DNA from: Filimonas zeae
GTDB lineage: Bacteria; Bacteroidota; Bacteroidia; Chitinophagales; Chitinophagaceae
NCBI RefSeq assembly: GCF_014641615.1
Contig: NZ_BMIB01000005.1
Location: forward strand, 324,150-388,149
DNA length: 64,000 nt
Reading direction: 5' to 3'
A model generated the notes under the pieces. That model worked only from the letters and a program-made list of their open reading frames with translations, had not been told where the DNA came from and searched no databases. The position numbers and the translations under genes are program-made. Below, one piece after another: positions 1 to 9,505 of this stretch (positions are counted from its first letter, which is position 1; each line of letters starts with the position of its first letter).

Positions 1-1
1 A

Positions 2-184
2 GGCCCTGGCTATTACTTTTTACTGGATGCCTCAGACAAACTGATTCCTGTAAAAAGCCTGCAAAAGATGATGCAGGGCAAAAACTTTTTGCCCCCAACC
101 ATTAACCTGCTGGTAGCTACTTTTGTTTATCTGGGATTATTCCTGTTTTTGAGTAAAAGGAAATTTGAAACAGCTGATCTTTAA
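2..184 (+). CDS. C-terminal fragment of a membrane protein, possibly an ABC-2 type permease
   Basis: An open frame runs in from the left edge and stops with TAA at 182-184, giving the last 60 residues of a protein whose start lies outside the window. The visible part has a soluble stretch, then one hydrophobic helix (NLLVATFVYLGLFLFL), then a short polar tail (SKRKFETADL). A last transmembrane helix followed by a charged tail of this type is common in ABC-2 permeases of Bacteroidota, but 60 residues are too few for a firm family call. Its stop overlaps the stop of the convergent epimerase gene through a shared TTAA. Confidence 0.5.
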   Translation, partial: GPGYYFLLDASDKLIPVKSLQKMMQGKNFLPPTINLLVATFVYLGLFLFLSKRKFETADL

Positions 185-1188
185 TTATCATCCGCTTCAT
201 CTTCTTTAAATACATCTGCTGCCGCAGGCGCAGGGTCTTCAGGAGCCTCTGCCGCGGCAGCTAACTGTTCCATAGCCGCCTCTACGGAGGGGTATAAGAA
301 ACGGAAGCCCGCCTTACGTATATGCTCCGCACTTACCGTAGTGCTCTTTAACACCTCTACACTCATTTCGCCCAACGCCAGTTTTAATACAAAGGCCGGA
401 ACATGAATAGCCATAAAAGGCTTGTGACGGCGATGCCCCGCCAGAGATAGTGTAATAGCTTTATTGCTTACCGGCGCGGGAGCCACGGCGTTATACACAC
501 CTTCCAGTAGTTCATTTTCCAGTGCATACAAATACATACGGCATAGATCGTCCATATGAATCCAGCTTACAACCTGATCACCACCGCCCATTATGGTAGC
601 TATATTGGCCATTTGTAATGGCTTCTTTATTTCAGCCAGAAAGCCACCTTTATTAGTTAAAGCAAGCCCGGTACGCAGAATCACCAATCGCTTACCCAGC
701 TTTTTAAAAGGCTGTATACTTTCTTCCCACAAACGGCAGGTTTCGCCCAGGTAATCATTATTGGCAGGCGCAGACTCTTCAAAGCCAGCCCAGTTTTTGG
801 AGCGCTGTTTACCATCCGGCCCATACCACCCTATACCGGAAGCACTGATTACTGCTTTTAAACGTATAGTATATTGTTCTGCAGATTTTACCAGCAGCGC
901 GCTGCTTTGGGTGCGGCTATCAACAATTTCCTGTTTACGCTTTTTGCTCCAGCGCTTATCTGCCACACCAGCACCGGCAAGGTGTATTATATAATCAGCA
1001 TCTGCCACAGCAGAACCATCAATTACTCCCCTTTCCACATCCCAATGTTTATATACAACAGAAGGCTGCGCTTTGTGTGCAGCCGGATTACGGGTAAGTA
1101 TTACTACACTATACCCTTTCTGAACCAGCATTTGCGTAAGTCTGCTACCTACCAATCCCGTTCCGCCTGTTATAAGCACTGTTGCCAT
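181..1188 (-). CDS. TIGR01777 family NAD(P)-dependent epimerase (YfcH/SulA-like)
   Basis: An extended short-chain dehydrogenase/reductase of the TIGR01777 family; the substrate is not known for most members. The N-terminus carries the Rossmann motif (TGGTGLVGSRL, about residues 8-18). Family hallmarks follow: IIHLAGAGVADKRW, the SASGIGWYG active-site region, and the C-terminal DUF1731-like part (VPAFVLKLALGEMS). I chose the ATG at 1188 (MATVLITGG); an ATG two codons earlier at 1194 is also possible. The 335-residue protein is slightly long because of an acidic, Ala/Pro-rich tail of about 25 residues. It lies downstream of the dcw terminator, so it is probably transcribed separately. Confidence 0.9.
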   Translation of the reverse strand: MATVLITGGTGLVGSRLTQMLVQKGYSVVILTRNPAAHKAQPSVVYKHWDVERGVIDGSAVADADYIIHLAGAGVADKRWSKKRKQEIVDSRTQSSALLVKSAEQYTIRLKAVISASGIGWYGPDGKQRSKNWAGFEESAPANNDYLGETCRLWEESIQPFKKLGKRLVILRTGLALTNKGGFLAEIKKPLQMANIATIMGGGDQVVSWIHMDDLCRMYLYALENELLEGVYNAVAPAPVSNKAITLSLAGHRRHKPFMAIHVPAFVLKLALGEMSVEVLKSTTVSAEHIRKAGFRFLYPSVEAAMEQLAAAAEAPEDPAPAAADVFKEDEADDN

Positions 1189-1235
1189 AAACATTTTTTA
1201 GATAAACAATATTACAAACTAAACACAACAAAAAT

Positions 1236-1257
1236 CCCTCCCGGCAAAACGGGAGGG
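1236..1257 (-). terminator. Rho-independent terminator after ftsZ
   Basis: A perfect 8-bp stem (CCCTCCCG at 1236-1243 with CGGGAGGG at 1250-1257) closes a 6-base loop. On the minus strand it is followed by ATTTTTG. It lies about 56 bp past the ftsZ stop and before the epimerase start, so it should end the dcw transcript. Confidence 0.85.
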
Positions 1258-1312
1258 ACACAACAACTAAAAACACTATAAAATGTCAGAGATGCCTTGC
1301 ATCAGCGCCGGA

Positions 1313-3109
1313 TTAATCCGGCTTTTTACCGTCGAGAAACGTGTTAAGGGAAGAGATGCGCCCTTCATTGTTTTCGTCGGGTTTTACGGTGTACTTGCTG
1401 TAGAAGTTTTCTACAGAAGTCATCGTATTTCCAAATAAATCCATGTTCCTCCTTATGTAAGCAGGCACTGTTTCAAACTCATTATTCGGATCAGATGAGT
1501 TCATATTAAAGCTCAGCTTACGCAGCTTCTGAATACGTTCAGCAGCTCTGCGCTTCTGCTCTTCTTCATCATCCTGTATATCAAACGTAGAAATAGCAGG
1601 CCCTGCATATACTGGTGGCGCGTTATCCTTAATTACCAGCTCAAAACCAGCTTCATCTTCCTCTTTAGGCTCTGGCTGTACCGGTGGCTGCTGAGGAATA
1701 AAAGCAGGACGGGGCTGCTGTACAAAAGGCTGCGCTACAGGTTGCTGACCGGCATAAGGCTGCTGCAAACCAGGCTGCGCCTGTTGTTGTTGTTGCTGTT
1801 GTACCGGACGCTCCACATATTGCAGGGTGGGCTCTGTTGGCTGTGCAGGTTGTGCCGGCTTATTTTCGCCGGTAACATCTGTGCTCAGTTCAAAACGGAA
1901 CATGCCATCTGCATCCGGCTGCCTGCCCGATGCTACTGCATAGGGATCTTCCAGCGGGCGGGGCTCAGCAATTACTGCACGGCCCGAAGATGCATCAGAC
2001 AACTTAGGCGCCATAGCTTCTTCAAAAGGCAGCGGCTGCTGAGCCTGTTTTTTCTCCTCTTCGCCCCCCAGCGTCATCACAATCTTCTCTACCTTTTTTT
2101 CGGCAACAGGTTGTGCTGCTTCGCGAGGAGCCGCAAAAGGGTCTTTGTGTTCAAAGCCGGTGGCAATAAGGGTAATACCTATTTTGCGATCCAGAGAGTT
2201 GTCGTACCCCATACCAACAATTACGTCGGTACTTTCACCGGCCTGCATACGCAGATGGTTATTGATAATCTCCAGTTCATCCATGGTGCACTCGTGCTCC
2301 CCTTCAGAACTGTTGATGTTGATAAGAATCCACTTGGCACCACGTATATCATTATCGTTCAGCAGCGGAGAATTCAGCGCCTGCTCAATAGCCAGCTGTG
2401 CTCTGTCTTCACCTTCTACAAAGGCACTGCCTAAGATAGCCACACCACCATTTTTCATAACGGTGCACACATCTGCAAAGTCTACTATGATATGACCGCG
2501 GCTGTTAATAATATCAGTAATACATTTGGCAGCAGTAGCCAACACGTTGTCTGCTTTACCAAACGCCTCTTTCATTTTCAGGTTACCGTATTGCATACGC
2601 AGCTTATCGTTGCTTATTACCAGCAACGTATCTACATATGGTTCCAGTTGTTTAATACCCAACTCCGCCTGTAAATGACGGCGTGGGCCTTCAAACCCGA
2701 AAGGCAGGGTAACAATACCTACGGTTAAAATACCCAGCTCACGACATATCTGTGCAATGATAGGAGCGCCACCGGTACCGGTACCGCCACCCATACCCGC
2801 ACAGATAAATGCCATTTTGGTATTTACTTCCAGTATTCTTTTAATTTCTTCCAGCGACTCTTCAGTAGCCTGCTTACCCACTTCCGGGTTAGCACCTGCC
2901 CCAAGCCCCTGGGTTAAGTGAGGTCCTAACTGTATCTTATTAGGTATATTGCTTTGCTCCAATGCCTTGGCATCGGTATTACAAATGATAAAGTCAACAC
3001 CTTCAATATTCTGGGCAAACATGTAGTTTACCGCGTTACTCCCACCGCCGCCTACACCAAGGACTTTGATGATGGACGACTTCTGCTTTGGCAAATCAAA
3101 GTGTATCAT
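1313..3109 (-). CDS. ftsZ: cell division protein FtsZ
   Basis: Tubulin-like GTPase that forms the cytokinetic Z-ring. The GTP-binding core is intact: the N-terminal GVGGGGSNAVN loop and the tubulin signature GGGTGTGGAP near residue 105-114. At 598 residues it is much longer than typical FtsZ (about 380-400). The extra length is a disordered Pro/Gln-rich linker, with a run of seven glutamines, after about residue 330. A C-terminal-peptide-like motif (VPAYIRRNMDL, about 548-558) is followed by 40 more residues ending in NTFLDGKKPD, whereas in most bacteria this motif is at the extreme C-terminus. It is the last gene of the dcw cluster, about 50 bp after ftsA, and is followed by a terminator. 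Confidence 0.98.
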   Translation of the reverse strand: MIHFDLPKQKSSIIKVLGVGGGGSNAVNYMFAQNIEGVDFIICNTDAKALEQSNIPNKIQLGPHLTQGLGAGANPEVGKQATEESLEEIKRILEVNTKMAFICAGMGGGTGTGGAPIIAQICRELGILTVGIVTLPFGFEGPRRHLQAELGIKQLEPYVDTLLVISNDKLRMQYGNLKMKEAFGKADNVLATAAKCITDIINSRGHIIVDFADVCTVMKNGGVAILGSAFVEGEDRAQLAIEQALNSPLLNDNDIRGAKWILININSSEGEHECTMDELEIINNHLRMQAGESTDVIVGMGYDNSLDRKIGITLIATGFEHKDPFAAPREAAQPVAEKKVEKIVMTLGGEEEKKQAQQPLPFEEAMAPKLSDASSGRAVIAEPRPLEDPYAVASGRQPDADGMFRFELSTDVTGENKPAQPAQPTEPTLQYVERPVQQQQQQQAQPGLQQPYAGQQPVAQPFVQQPRPAFIPQQPPVQPEPKEEDEAGFELVIKDNAPPVYAGPAISTFDIQDDEEEQKRRAAERIQKLRKLSFNMNSSDPNNEFETVPAYIRRNMDLFGNTMTSVENFYSKYTVKPDENNEGRISSLNTFLDGKKPD

Positions 3110-3160
3110 GGTCCGGAAATTTATGTTTGGTTAGTAAGTAAGTAATTTGTTTAGTATTCA

Positions 3161-4540
3161 TTATCTGATCTCCTGATCTCCCTCTTCCTTAAACAAGTCT
3201 ATAATACCATCCTTAAACTTATCCCAGAAGCTATTCAATCCTTTTCTCTTCTTCATATCCACCACCTCAGTAGTTGCAACAGCTGTAGCCACAGTTTCTG
3301 CCACCTCATCCTTCTTCAGGCTTTCAGGTACCGCTACCTTTCTGAAACGGTTATCAAACTCTTTGCGCTGATGCTCATAATCGCTATACCCTTTCAGTAT
3401 TAAACCAATACAGGTAGCATACATGGGCTTCTTCAGTTCATCAATATGATTTACGGCAAGATGTTCATTAGGTAAACCAATGCGTGCATTCAAACCAGTT
3501 ACATATTCAGTTAACTGAATAAGATGTTTCAGTTGCGAACCACCACCGGTTAGGATAACGCCTCCATTGAGGGTTCTGTTGTCCAGACCCACCTGTTTTA
3601 AATGATATGTAACAAAATCCAGTATCTCACTCATCCTTGCCTGAATAATATTCGCAAGGTTTTTAACACTGATCTCTTTTGCGGGCATACCCTTTAAGCC
3701 CGGAATGGTAATAAAAGCGTTGCCTTTTGCAGCATCTGCAAGGGCACTACCAAACTGCACTTTCATGGCTTCTGCCTGGCTTTTCAGCACCCCCAGCCCC
3801 ATGCGGATATCATTGGTAATATTTTCACCACCAAAAGGAATAACCGCAGTGTGCTTAAGAATTCCTTCATAAAACACAGCCAGATCAGAAGTACCACCGC
3901 CAATATCCAGAATAGCTACACCCGCTTCCATATCCACTTCGCTCATTACAGCAGAAGCAGAAGCAAGCGGTTGCAGCACCAGGTCTTTCGTTTTCAAACC
4001 ACTTCTTTCAACAGAACGGTTAATATTACGTATAGCGTTGCGATCGCCGGTGATAATATGAAAATTAGCACCCACCTTCACACCGTTATATCCTACAGGA
4101 TCTTTGATGTTCTGAAAATTATCCACATGAAAATCCTGTGGAATCACTTCAATAATCTGATCTCCCGCCGGTATAAATGTTTTTTTCTGATTGTCTATCA
4201 GCTGCTCAATTTCCCAACGCTCAATTTCAGTTTCAGAATCCTGTCTTACAATATCACCCCGCGTTTGCAGGCTCTTGATGTGATGGCCCGCAATACCCAC
4301 ATACACCTCGTTCACTTCCAGGTCAGGATTACTCTCGTAGCAGTTTAATAAAGCCTGCTGTATTGCCTTTATAGTCTGGTCAATATTAAGCACCTGGCCG
4401 TGTTGCACCCCACTGCTGTTGGCGCGGCCAAAGCCTAGTATTTCCAGTTTCCCATACTCGTTTTTACGCCCGGCAATGGCAGCAATCTTAGTTGTGCCGA
4501 TGTCGAGGCCCACGATAATGGGTGCTTCGTTTGGGTTCAT
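3161..4540 (-). CDS. ftsA: cell division protein FtsA
   Basis: Actin-like ATPase that tethers FtsZ to the membrane and helps recruit the divisome. The N-terminal phosphate-1 motif (VGLDIGTTKIAAIAG) and the phosphate-2 motif (DIGGGTSDLAVF) are clear, and an adenosine-site glycine motif (LTGGGSQL) follows. The C-terminus holds an amphipathic segment (SFWDKFKDGIIDLF) that fits the family's membrane-targeting helix, followed here by about ten polar residues. Length is 459 aa, in the range for Bacteroidota. It lies between ftsQ (60 bp upstream) and ftsZ in one transcription unit. Confidence 0.97.
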   Translation of the reverse strand: MNPNEAPIIVGLDIGTTKIAAIAGRKNEYGKLEILGFGRANSSGVQHGQVLNIDQTIKAIQQALLNCYESNPDLEVNEVYVGIAGHHIKSLQTRGDIVRQDSETEIERWEIEQLIDNQKKTFIPAGDQIIEVIPQDFHVDNFQNIKDPVGYNGVKVGANFHIITGDRNAIRNINRSVERSGLKTKDLVLQPLASASAVMSEVDMEAGVAILDIGGGTSDLAVFYEGILKHTAVIPFGGENITNDIRMGLGVLKSQAEAMKVQFGSALADAAKGNAFITIPGLKGMPAKEISVKNLANIIQARMSEILDFVTYHLKQVGLDNRTLNGGVILTGGGSQLKHLIQLTEYVTGLNARIGLPNEHLAVNHIDELKKPMYATCIGLILKGYSDYEHQRKEFDNRFRKVAVPESLKKDEVAETVATAVATTEVVDMKKRKGLNSFWDKFKDGIIDLFKEEGDQEIR

Positions 4541-4601
4541 AGATACGTGTTTTAGTTGTTCGTTGTTGTTGTTATTATATTCAATCTCCCTTATTACCTG
4601 T

Positions 4602-5621
4602 TTAATGCCGCCCTGGCATTACTGCTCTGGGTCTTCTGCCTGCCGGCCTGTTATTACCGGAAGGCTTTGGCGGGTTTGCAGTTTGCCTTACTGCTGCCCT
4701 CCTTGCTGCGCCTGTTGCATTTGCAGTATCACGCTTTGCTGTAGCAGCCTGCCCCGGTACCGATGGCAGCGCTGGTATTGCCCCCGCTCCCAGGCTATTC
4801 GCCTGTGCAATGCTCGTATTCAACTGCTGCAAAGCCTTTGCTGAATCTGCCACTGCCGCCGCTGCCCCTTTTCTGGTGGCCACCACCTGTCCTGCATATT
4901 GTACATCAATCCTCTCATACTTCTCAAATCCTGCCTTTGCCCATACCTGCCTGTAAAAACTGTACAATCTGGTTAACTTATCATCCAGATTATCAGCTGT
5001 ACCCAATACAATCGTCTGATTACCCAATTGAGGAATCATCTGATAGGTACGTTGAGGAGTTATATCTACCTGCGATACCAGATCTGTCCAGAACGAGTCC
5101 CGGGCAATGGTCTGTGCAATCATCTTTACCTCCAGCAGCAAAACACTGTCTGCACCCGCTAACCGTGTACGATCACTGGGAAAAGAGGTAAATACCGGCA
5201 CCCTTGCCGATTGTCTTTCGCTTAATGGCAATCTCGTTCCCGCGCTATCTATATAAAAAGAACTTCCTGATACAGTAAAAACCCTGGCCAACGGCTGCCG
5301 CTCTTCAATCTTCACCTGCAGCACCCGGTTGTTATCAAAATACAATTCTGCATTTTTTATCCAGGCATCGCGTTCAATCTTCGTTTCCAGCCAGCGTAGT
5401 TTTATACTGTTGATGGCTGCACCACTGTCGGCTCCCATTTTCTCCAACTGCTTCAACAAATGCTTTTCATCTACAAACACATGCTCTTCCGCGCCTTCAA
5501 TTTCAACATGCACTTCCCTGCAACGGAGGCTGTTTTTTTTCTGCACAGCTGCCACCAGCAGCACCACAACCAGCGCCGCCAGCATACTCCATGCAACAAA
5601 TTGAATTCGCTTCTTCCACAT
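4602..5621 (-). CDS. ftsQ: cell division protein FtsQ/DivIB
   Basis: Bitopic divisome protein with a short cytoplasmic start, one transmembrane helix (about residues 9-27) and a periplasmic region. The part just after the membrane has the beta-strand pattern of a POTRA domain (VHVEIEGAEEHVFVDEKHLLKQL). A beta domain typical of FtsQ follows (WIKNAELYFDNNRVLQVKIEERQPLA). The last 75-80 residues are unusual: an Ala/Pro/Gln/Arg-rich, low-complexity, basic tail. Position between murC and ftsA supports the call as strongly as the sequence does. Confidence 0.93.
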   Translation of the reverse strand: MWKKRIQFVAWSMLAALVVVLLVAAVQKKNSLRCREVHVEIEGAEEHVFVDEKHLLKQLEKMGADSGAAINSIKLRWLETKIERDAWIKNAELYFDNNRVLQVKIEERQPLARVFTVSGSSFYIDSAGTRLPLSERQSARVPVFTSFPSDRTRLAGADSVLLLEVKMIAQTIARDSFWTDLVSQVDITPQRTYQMIPQLGNQTIVLGTADNLDDKLTRLYSFYRQVWAKAGFEKYERIDVQYAGQVVATRKGAAAAVADSAKALQQLNTSIAQANSLGAGAIPALPSVPGQAATAKRDTANATGAARRAAVRQTANPPKPSGNNRPAGRRPRAVMPGRH

Positions 5622-5642
5622 ATATCAAATATCTCTTTCCGG

Positions 5643-7019
5643 CTATTTACCGCCGGATAACAATTCTTTTACAGGTTCCAGCAACGCATCAATATCTCCG
5701 GCACCACTCATCACCAGCAGTTGTGGCTGTTCTGCCTTTACATATGCCTGCATTTCTTCCTTACTCAACAACTGCACCTTTGCTTTACGCATATGCTTTG
5801 CAATAAGCGCACTGGTTACACCCTCCATCGGCAATTCACGCGCCGGATAAATGGGCAATAGAATCACCTCATCTGCCATATCAAGACTCTCACCAAACCC
5901 TTCTGCCAGATCATTTGTGCGGCTGAATAAATGTGGCTGAAACACCACCGTACATTTAGCATCGCCAAATAAGCTCCGCACTCCCGAAATCAAAGCCTTC
6001 AGTTCTTCCGGGTGGTGCGCATAATCATCAATCATCACCGGCCCCGCTCCATTTTCATCAGCCTGAAGCAGGTATTCAAAGCGCCGCTTCACCCCTTTGA
6101 AATTCGCGATAGCCGCTTTTATCTTGTCATCTTCTATACCCGCCTGTTTGGCAACCGTAATAGCAGCTACACTATTTTCTATATTGTGTAATCCACCCAT
6201 ATGCAACAGCACATCTTTTAGTTGCCAGTTCTTATGAATAACATCGTAGCGGTAAGCTCCTTTTTCCACACGTACGTTTGCTGCGTATACATCCGCCTCT
6301 GTTTCATTAAAACCATACGTATAATGTGTATCGGCACTCAACTCATCGCCTCTTTTCAATCCGTATCTGCTTATCAGGCAGCCACCAGGTTTTACTTTAC
6401 CCGCAAATTGAATAAATGCATTCTCTACTTCTTCTGCTGTACCATAAATATCCAGATGATCCGGGTCCATAGCCGTTACAATAGCTATATCCGGTACCAG
6501 TTTTAAAAAGCTTCTGTCATATTCATCTGCCTCTACTACAGCTACGTGACGCTCACTAGGCCAGAAGTTAGTATTGTAATTGGCAGATATGCCACCCAGA
6601 AACGCATTACAACCATAGCCGCTATCTTTTAAAATATGCGCCACCATGGTACTGGTGGTCGTTTTACCATGCGTTCCACCCACACAAACATTAAAAGAGC
6701 TTTCTGTAATCCAACGCAGTACATCGCTTCTTTTTACCACTTCAAACCCATGCTCCCGGTAATATACCAGTTCAGCATGTGCAGCAGGTACAGCAGGTGT
6801 GTACACCACTACATCTACGTCTAACGGAATTACATTAATATCTTCCCGATAATGCACAGCAATACCTTCCTGCACAAGCGCTTTGGTTAAAGGTGTTTCA
6901 GTACGGTCGTAGCCACTTACCCTTACACCGCGCGACACAAAGTACCTGGCCAGCGCACTCATACCAATGCCACCAACACCAATAAAATAAACCTTCTGTA
7001 TGCTCTCCAGTTTTACCAT
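5643..7019 (-). CDS. murC: UDP-N-acetylmuramate--L-alanine ligase
   Basis: Adds L-alanine to UDP-MurNAc, the first peptide-stem step of cytoplasmic peptidoglycan precursor synthesis. The N-terminal Rossmann-like UDP-binding motif (VYFIGVGGIGMSALA), the Mur ligase ATP loop (GGTHGKTTTSTMVAHI) and the conserved DDYAHHPEE motif are all present. The 458-residue length is normal. The gene lies 14 bp after murG and about 20 bp before ftsQ, consistent with one polycistronic dcw message. Confidence 0.98.
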   Translation of the reverse strand: MVKLESIQKVYFIGVGGIGMSALARYFVSRGVRVSGYDRTETPLTKALVQEGIAVHYREDINVIPLDVDVVVYTPAVPAAHAELVYYREHGFEVVKRSDVLRWITESSFNVCVGGTHGKTTTSTMVAHILKDSGYGCNAFLGGISANYNTNFWPSERHVAVVEADEYDRSFLKLVPDIAIVTAMDPDHLDIYGTAEEVENAFIQFAGKVKPGGCLISRYGLKRGDELSADTHYTYGFNETEADVYAANVRVEKGAYRYDVIHKNWQLKDVLLHMGGLHNIENSVAAITVAKQAGIEDDKIKAAIANFKGVKRRFEYLLQADENGAGPVMIDDYAHHPEELKALISGVRSLFGDAKCTVVFQPHLFSRTNDLAEGFGESLDMADEVILLPIYPARELPMEGVTSALIAKHMRKAKVQLLSKEEMQAYVKAEQPQLLVMSGAGDIDALLEPVKELLSGGK

Positions 7020-7033
7020 GTATCTTATACGCC

Positions 7034-8182
7034 TCAGGCGTTTATTACCTTTAATACTTCACCGGCTATTACCGCATCTGCATTGGTAACCGCCAGCTTA
7101 CTGATATTTTCTTTTAAACGATTCTGTTGCGCTTCATCCATTGCTAATGTGGTAAGCGCAGACATCAGTTTGGTATTTACTTCACTGTCTGCAACCAGAA
7201 CAGCCGCCTGCTTATCTACCAGATAACGGGCATTTACTGTTTGGTGATCTTCCGCTGCAAATGGAAACGGTACAAACACAACCGGCTTTTTCACCACACA
7301 CAATTCCGTTACCGCCATAGCACCTGCGCGGGATACAACCACATCTGCCGCTGCATATGCTTTATCCATATCTACAATAAAATCATTTACCCATACATTC
7401 TTCGAAGCTTTGCCACGCTGCTTGTAGGCATCAGCATTCACCTTTCCGGTTTGCCAGATCAGCTGCATATCCAGCGCTTTAAAATCAAGCAGGTGATTTG
7501 CAATTACTTCATTAATACTTCTGGCCCCCAGACTTCCGCCTACCACCAGCACTGTTTTCTTACTGTCATCCAGCCCGAAAAAAGATAACGCTTCCGAACG
7601 ACTGATCTGCGATTGCACAATGGCTTTGCGCACCGGATTGCCCGTAATCAGCAGCTTTGCGGCAGGAAAAAACTTATCCATACCCTCGCTGGCTACAAAT
7701 ATGCGGGTGGCCTTTTTACCAAGGAGAATATTGCTTTTGCCTGCAAACGAGTTACTCTCATGAATAAACGTAGGTATACCTCTGCGTTGCGCCGACTTTA
7801 ATACAGGAAAGCTGGAATAACCTCCCACGCCTATCACTGCATGCGGCTGAAACCTGTCCAGTATAGCACGTACCTGCAAAAAGCTTTTTACCAGCTTCAT
7901 GGGTAAGCCCAGGTTTTTAAGAAGTGAACTGCGGTTAAAACCGGCAATATCAATTCCTTCAATCTGGTAACCTGCCTGTGGCACACGCTCCATTTCCATT
8001 TTACCTTTTGCACCCACAAACAAGAACTCAGTATCCGGCTGTGCCTGCTTAATAGCATTGGCAATAGCTATTGCCGGAAATATATGTCCGCCGGTACCAC
8101 CGCCCGCAATAATAATACGGCGTACTTCTGCTGAAGCCGCCCTGCCGGTGTTACCTGTTGCGTTATGTACTGTTTCGCTCAT
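7034..8182 (-). CDS. murG: UDP-N-acetylglucosamine--(pentapeptide) pyrophosphoryl-undecaprenol GlcNAc transferase
   Basis: Peripheral membrane glycosyltransferase (GT28) that converts lipid I to lipid II. The N-terminal GGTGGHIFPAIAIA loop and the second glycine-rich loop (VGGSLGARSINE) mark the two Rossmann-like domains. The acceptor and UDP-GlcNAc region AAEDHQTVNARYL is conserved. The first about 20 residues form a variable leader before the glycine loop, so a start slightly downstream cannot be excluded. It lies between ftsW and murC, the usual order. Confidence 0.97.
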   Translation of the reverse strand: MSETVHNATGNTGRAASAEVRRIIIAGGGTGGHIFPAIAIANAIKQAQPDTEFLFVGAKGKMEMERVPQAGYQIEGIDIAGFNRSSLLKNLGLPMKLVKSFLQVRAILDRFQPHAVIGVGGYSSFPVLKSAQRRGIPTFIHESNSFAGKSNILLGKKATRIFVASEGMDKFFPAAKLLITGNPVRKAIVQSQISRSEALSFFGLDDSKKTVLVVGGSLGARSINEVIANHLLDFKALDMQLIWQTGKVNADAYKQRGKASKNVWVNDFIVDMDKAYAAADVVVSRAGAMAVTELCVVKKPVVFVPFPFAAEDHQTVNARYLVDKQAAVLVADSEVNTKLMSALTTLAMDEAQQNRLKENISKLAVTNADAVIAGEVLKVINA

Positions 8183-8208
8183 TTGTTTGCTTACGCTGTC
8201 ATTTATAT

Positions 8209-9492
8209 TTAACTGGCTACAGGCACCGCTGCCGGTACCACAGGTACTTCCTGCAATTCTTTTTCAGAACCTGTATTCTCCAGATTTCTGGCCACACTTA
8301 ATATAATACCTATGGCTGCGCAGGTAAACAGGAAAGAACTACCTCCCATACTTACCAGTGGCAGCGTTACACCCGTTACAGGCACAATATTCACATTCAC
8401 GGCCATATTGGCTACCGCCTGTATTACCAGGGTAAAACTGAGCGCCAGCGCCAGAAAAGCCCCGAATGCATACGGACATCGCCTGAACAACCTGATACAC
8501 CTGAAAAGGAATAACAGGTAAATAAATATGATAAACGCCCCTCCCAATAAACCATACTCTTCTATGATAATAGAATAGATAAAGTCGTTATAAGCCTGCG
8601 GCAGATAGTTACGCTGTCTGCTGTTTCCCGGCCCCAGGCCAAAAACCACTCCTCCATTCGCTATCGCCATCTTCGCCTGCTGCACCTGATAAGGCACTTC
8701 GGTATCTTTCGCATACATGAAAGACTCTACACGGCTAATCCAGGTTTCTAACCGCACAAACACCCCGCTACCCGACCTTTTAGGTTCTTTGGAGGGATGA
8801 TTGTGTTTATACGAAGCCATTGATATAATAATAGCAATGGGTATAAGCCCTAACCCCACTACCAGCAATATATGCTTTACACTCACCCTGCCTATAAACA
8901 GCAATAACAGGGAAATAGCCCCTGTAAGTAATGCGTTGGAAAGGTTTGCCGGCATAATAAGCATGCATGTTAAAGCAATAGGTGCCAGCAGCGGAAGAAA
9001 GCCTTTTTTAAAATCTTTTATCACTTCCTGCTTTCTGCTCAACTGCCTCGACAAATACATAAACAGTGCAAGCTTAGCCAGATCACTTGTTTGTATGGTC
9101 ATGTTTATCACCGGTAGCCTTATCCAGCGGCTACCATCGTTAATTTTTGTACCAAAAAACAAAGTATAAGCCAGTAGCGGTATGGATATGGCAAATAACA
9201 ACATAGCCACCCTGCTATACACAGTATAGTTTACGCGGTGCAAAAAATAAATAACCAGCAAACCCAGTATAATAAAAGACAATTGCTTGAAAAGGTATAC
9301 CTCGGTATTGCCTTTATACATCTTATATGCCAAAGAGCCGGTAGCACTATATACCACCAGTAACGATATCATTGCCAGCAAAATCACGATACCCCAGATA
9401 AACTTATCACCTTTCGTTTTACTCAAAAGATTGCCCTTAGCCTCTTCAGCAGAGCCTATTTCAGCAAAAAGTTTATCTGAGGTTCCGGTCAT
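8209..9492 (-). CDS. ftsW: SEDS peptidoglycan polymerase FtsW
   Basis: Multi-pass SEDS-family glycosyltransferase that polymerises lipid II at the septum with its partner transpeptidase FtsI, encoded in the same cluster. About ten hydrophobic helices are visible. The SEDS signature around GLGPGNSRQRNYLPQAYNDF and the following IIEEYGLLGG are intact. The C-terminal PLVSMGGSSFL motif is also present. The N-terminus is cytoplasmic and charged; the tail is a short Val/Pro/Ala stretch. Confidence 0.96.
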   Translation of the reverse strand: MTGTSDKLFAEIGSAEEAKGNLLSKTKGDKFIWGIVILLAMISLLVVYSATGSLAYKMYKGNTEVYLFKQLSFIILGLLVIYFLHRVNYTVYSRVAMLLFAISIPLLAYTLFFGTKINDGSRWIRLPVINMTIQTSDLAKLALFMYLSRQLSRKQEVIKDFKKGFLPLLAPIALTCMLIMPANLSNALLTGAISLLLLFIGRVSVKHILLVVGLGLIPIAIIISMASYKHNHPSKEPKRSGSGVFVRLETWISRVESFMYAKDTEVPYQVQQAKMAIANGGVVFGLGPGNSRQRNYLPQAYNDFIYSIIIEEYGLLGGAFIIFIYLLFLFRCIRLFRRCPYAFGAFLALALSFTLVIQAVANMAVNVNIVPVTGVTLPLVSMGGSSFLFTCAAIGIILSVARNLENTGSEKELQEVPVVPAAVPVAS

Positions 9493-9505
9493 TCCATATT
9501 AATAT

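Noticed and set aside
1742..1810. Polyglutamine codons in ftsZ as a frameshift-prone error
   Set aside because: The frame continues on both sides with sensible linker and conserved tail.
1742..2434. A 230-codon open frame on the plus strand opposite ftsZ
   Set aside because: It lies wholly antisense to a clear ftsZ and has a composition with no signal or domain; it is a shadow of the ftsZ codon pattern.
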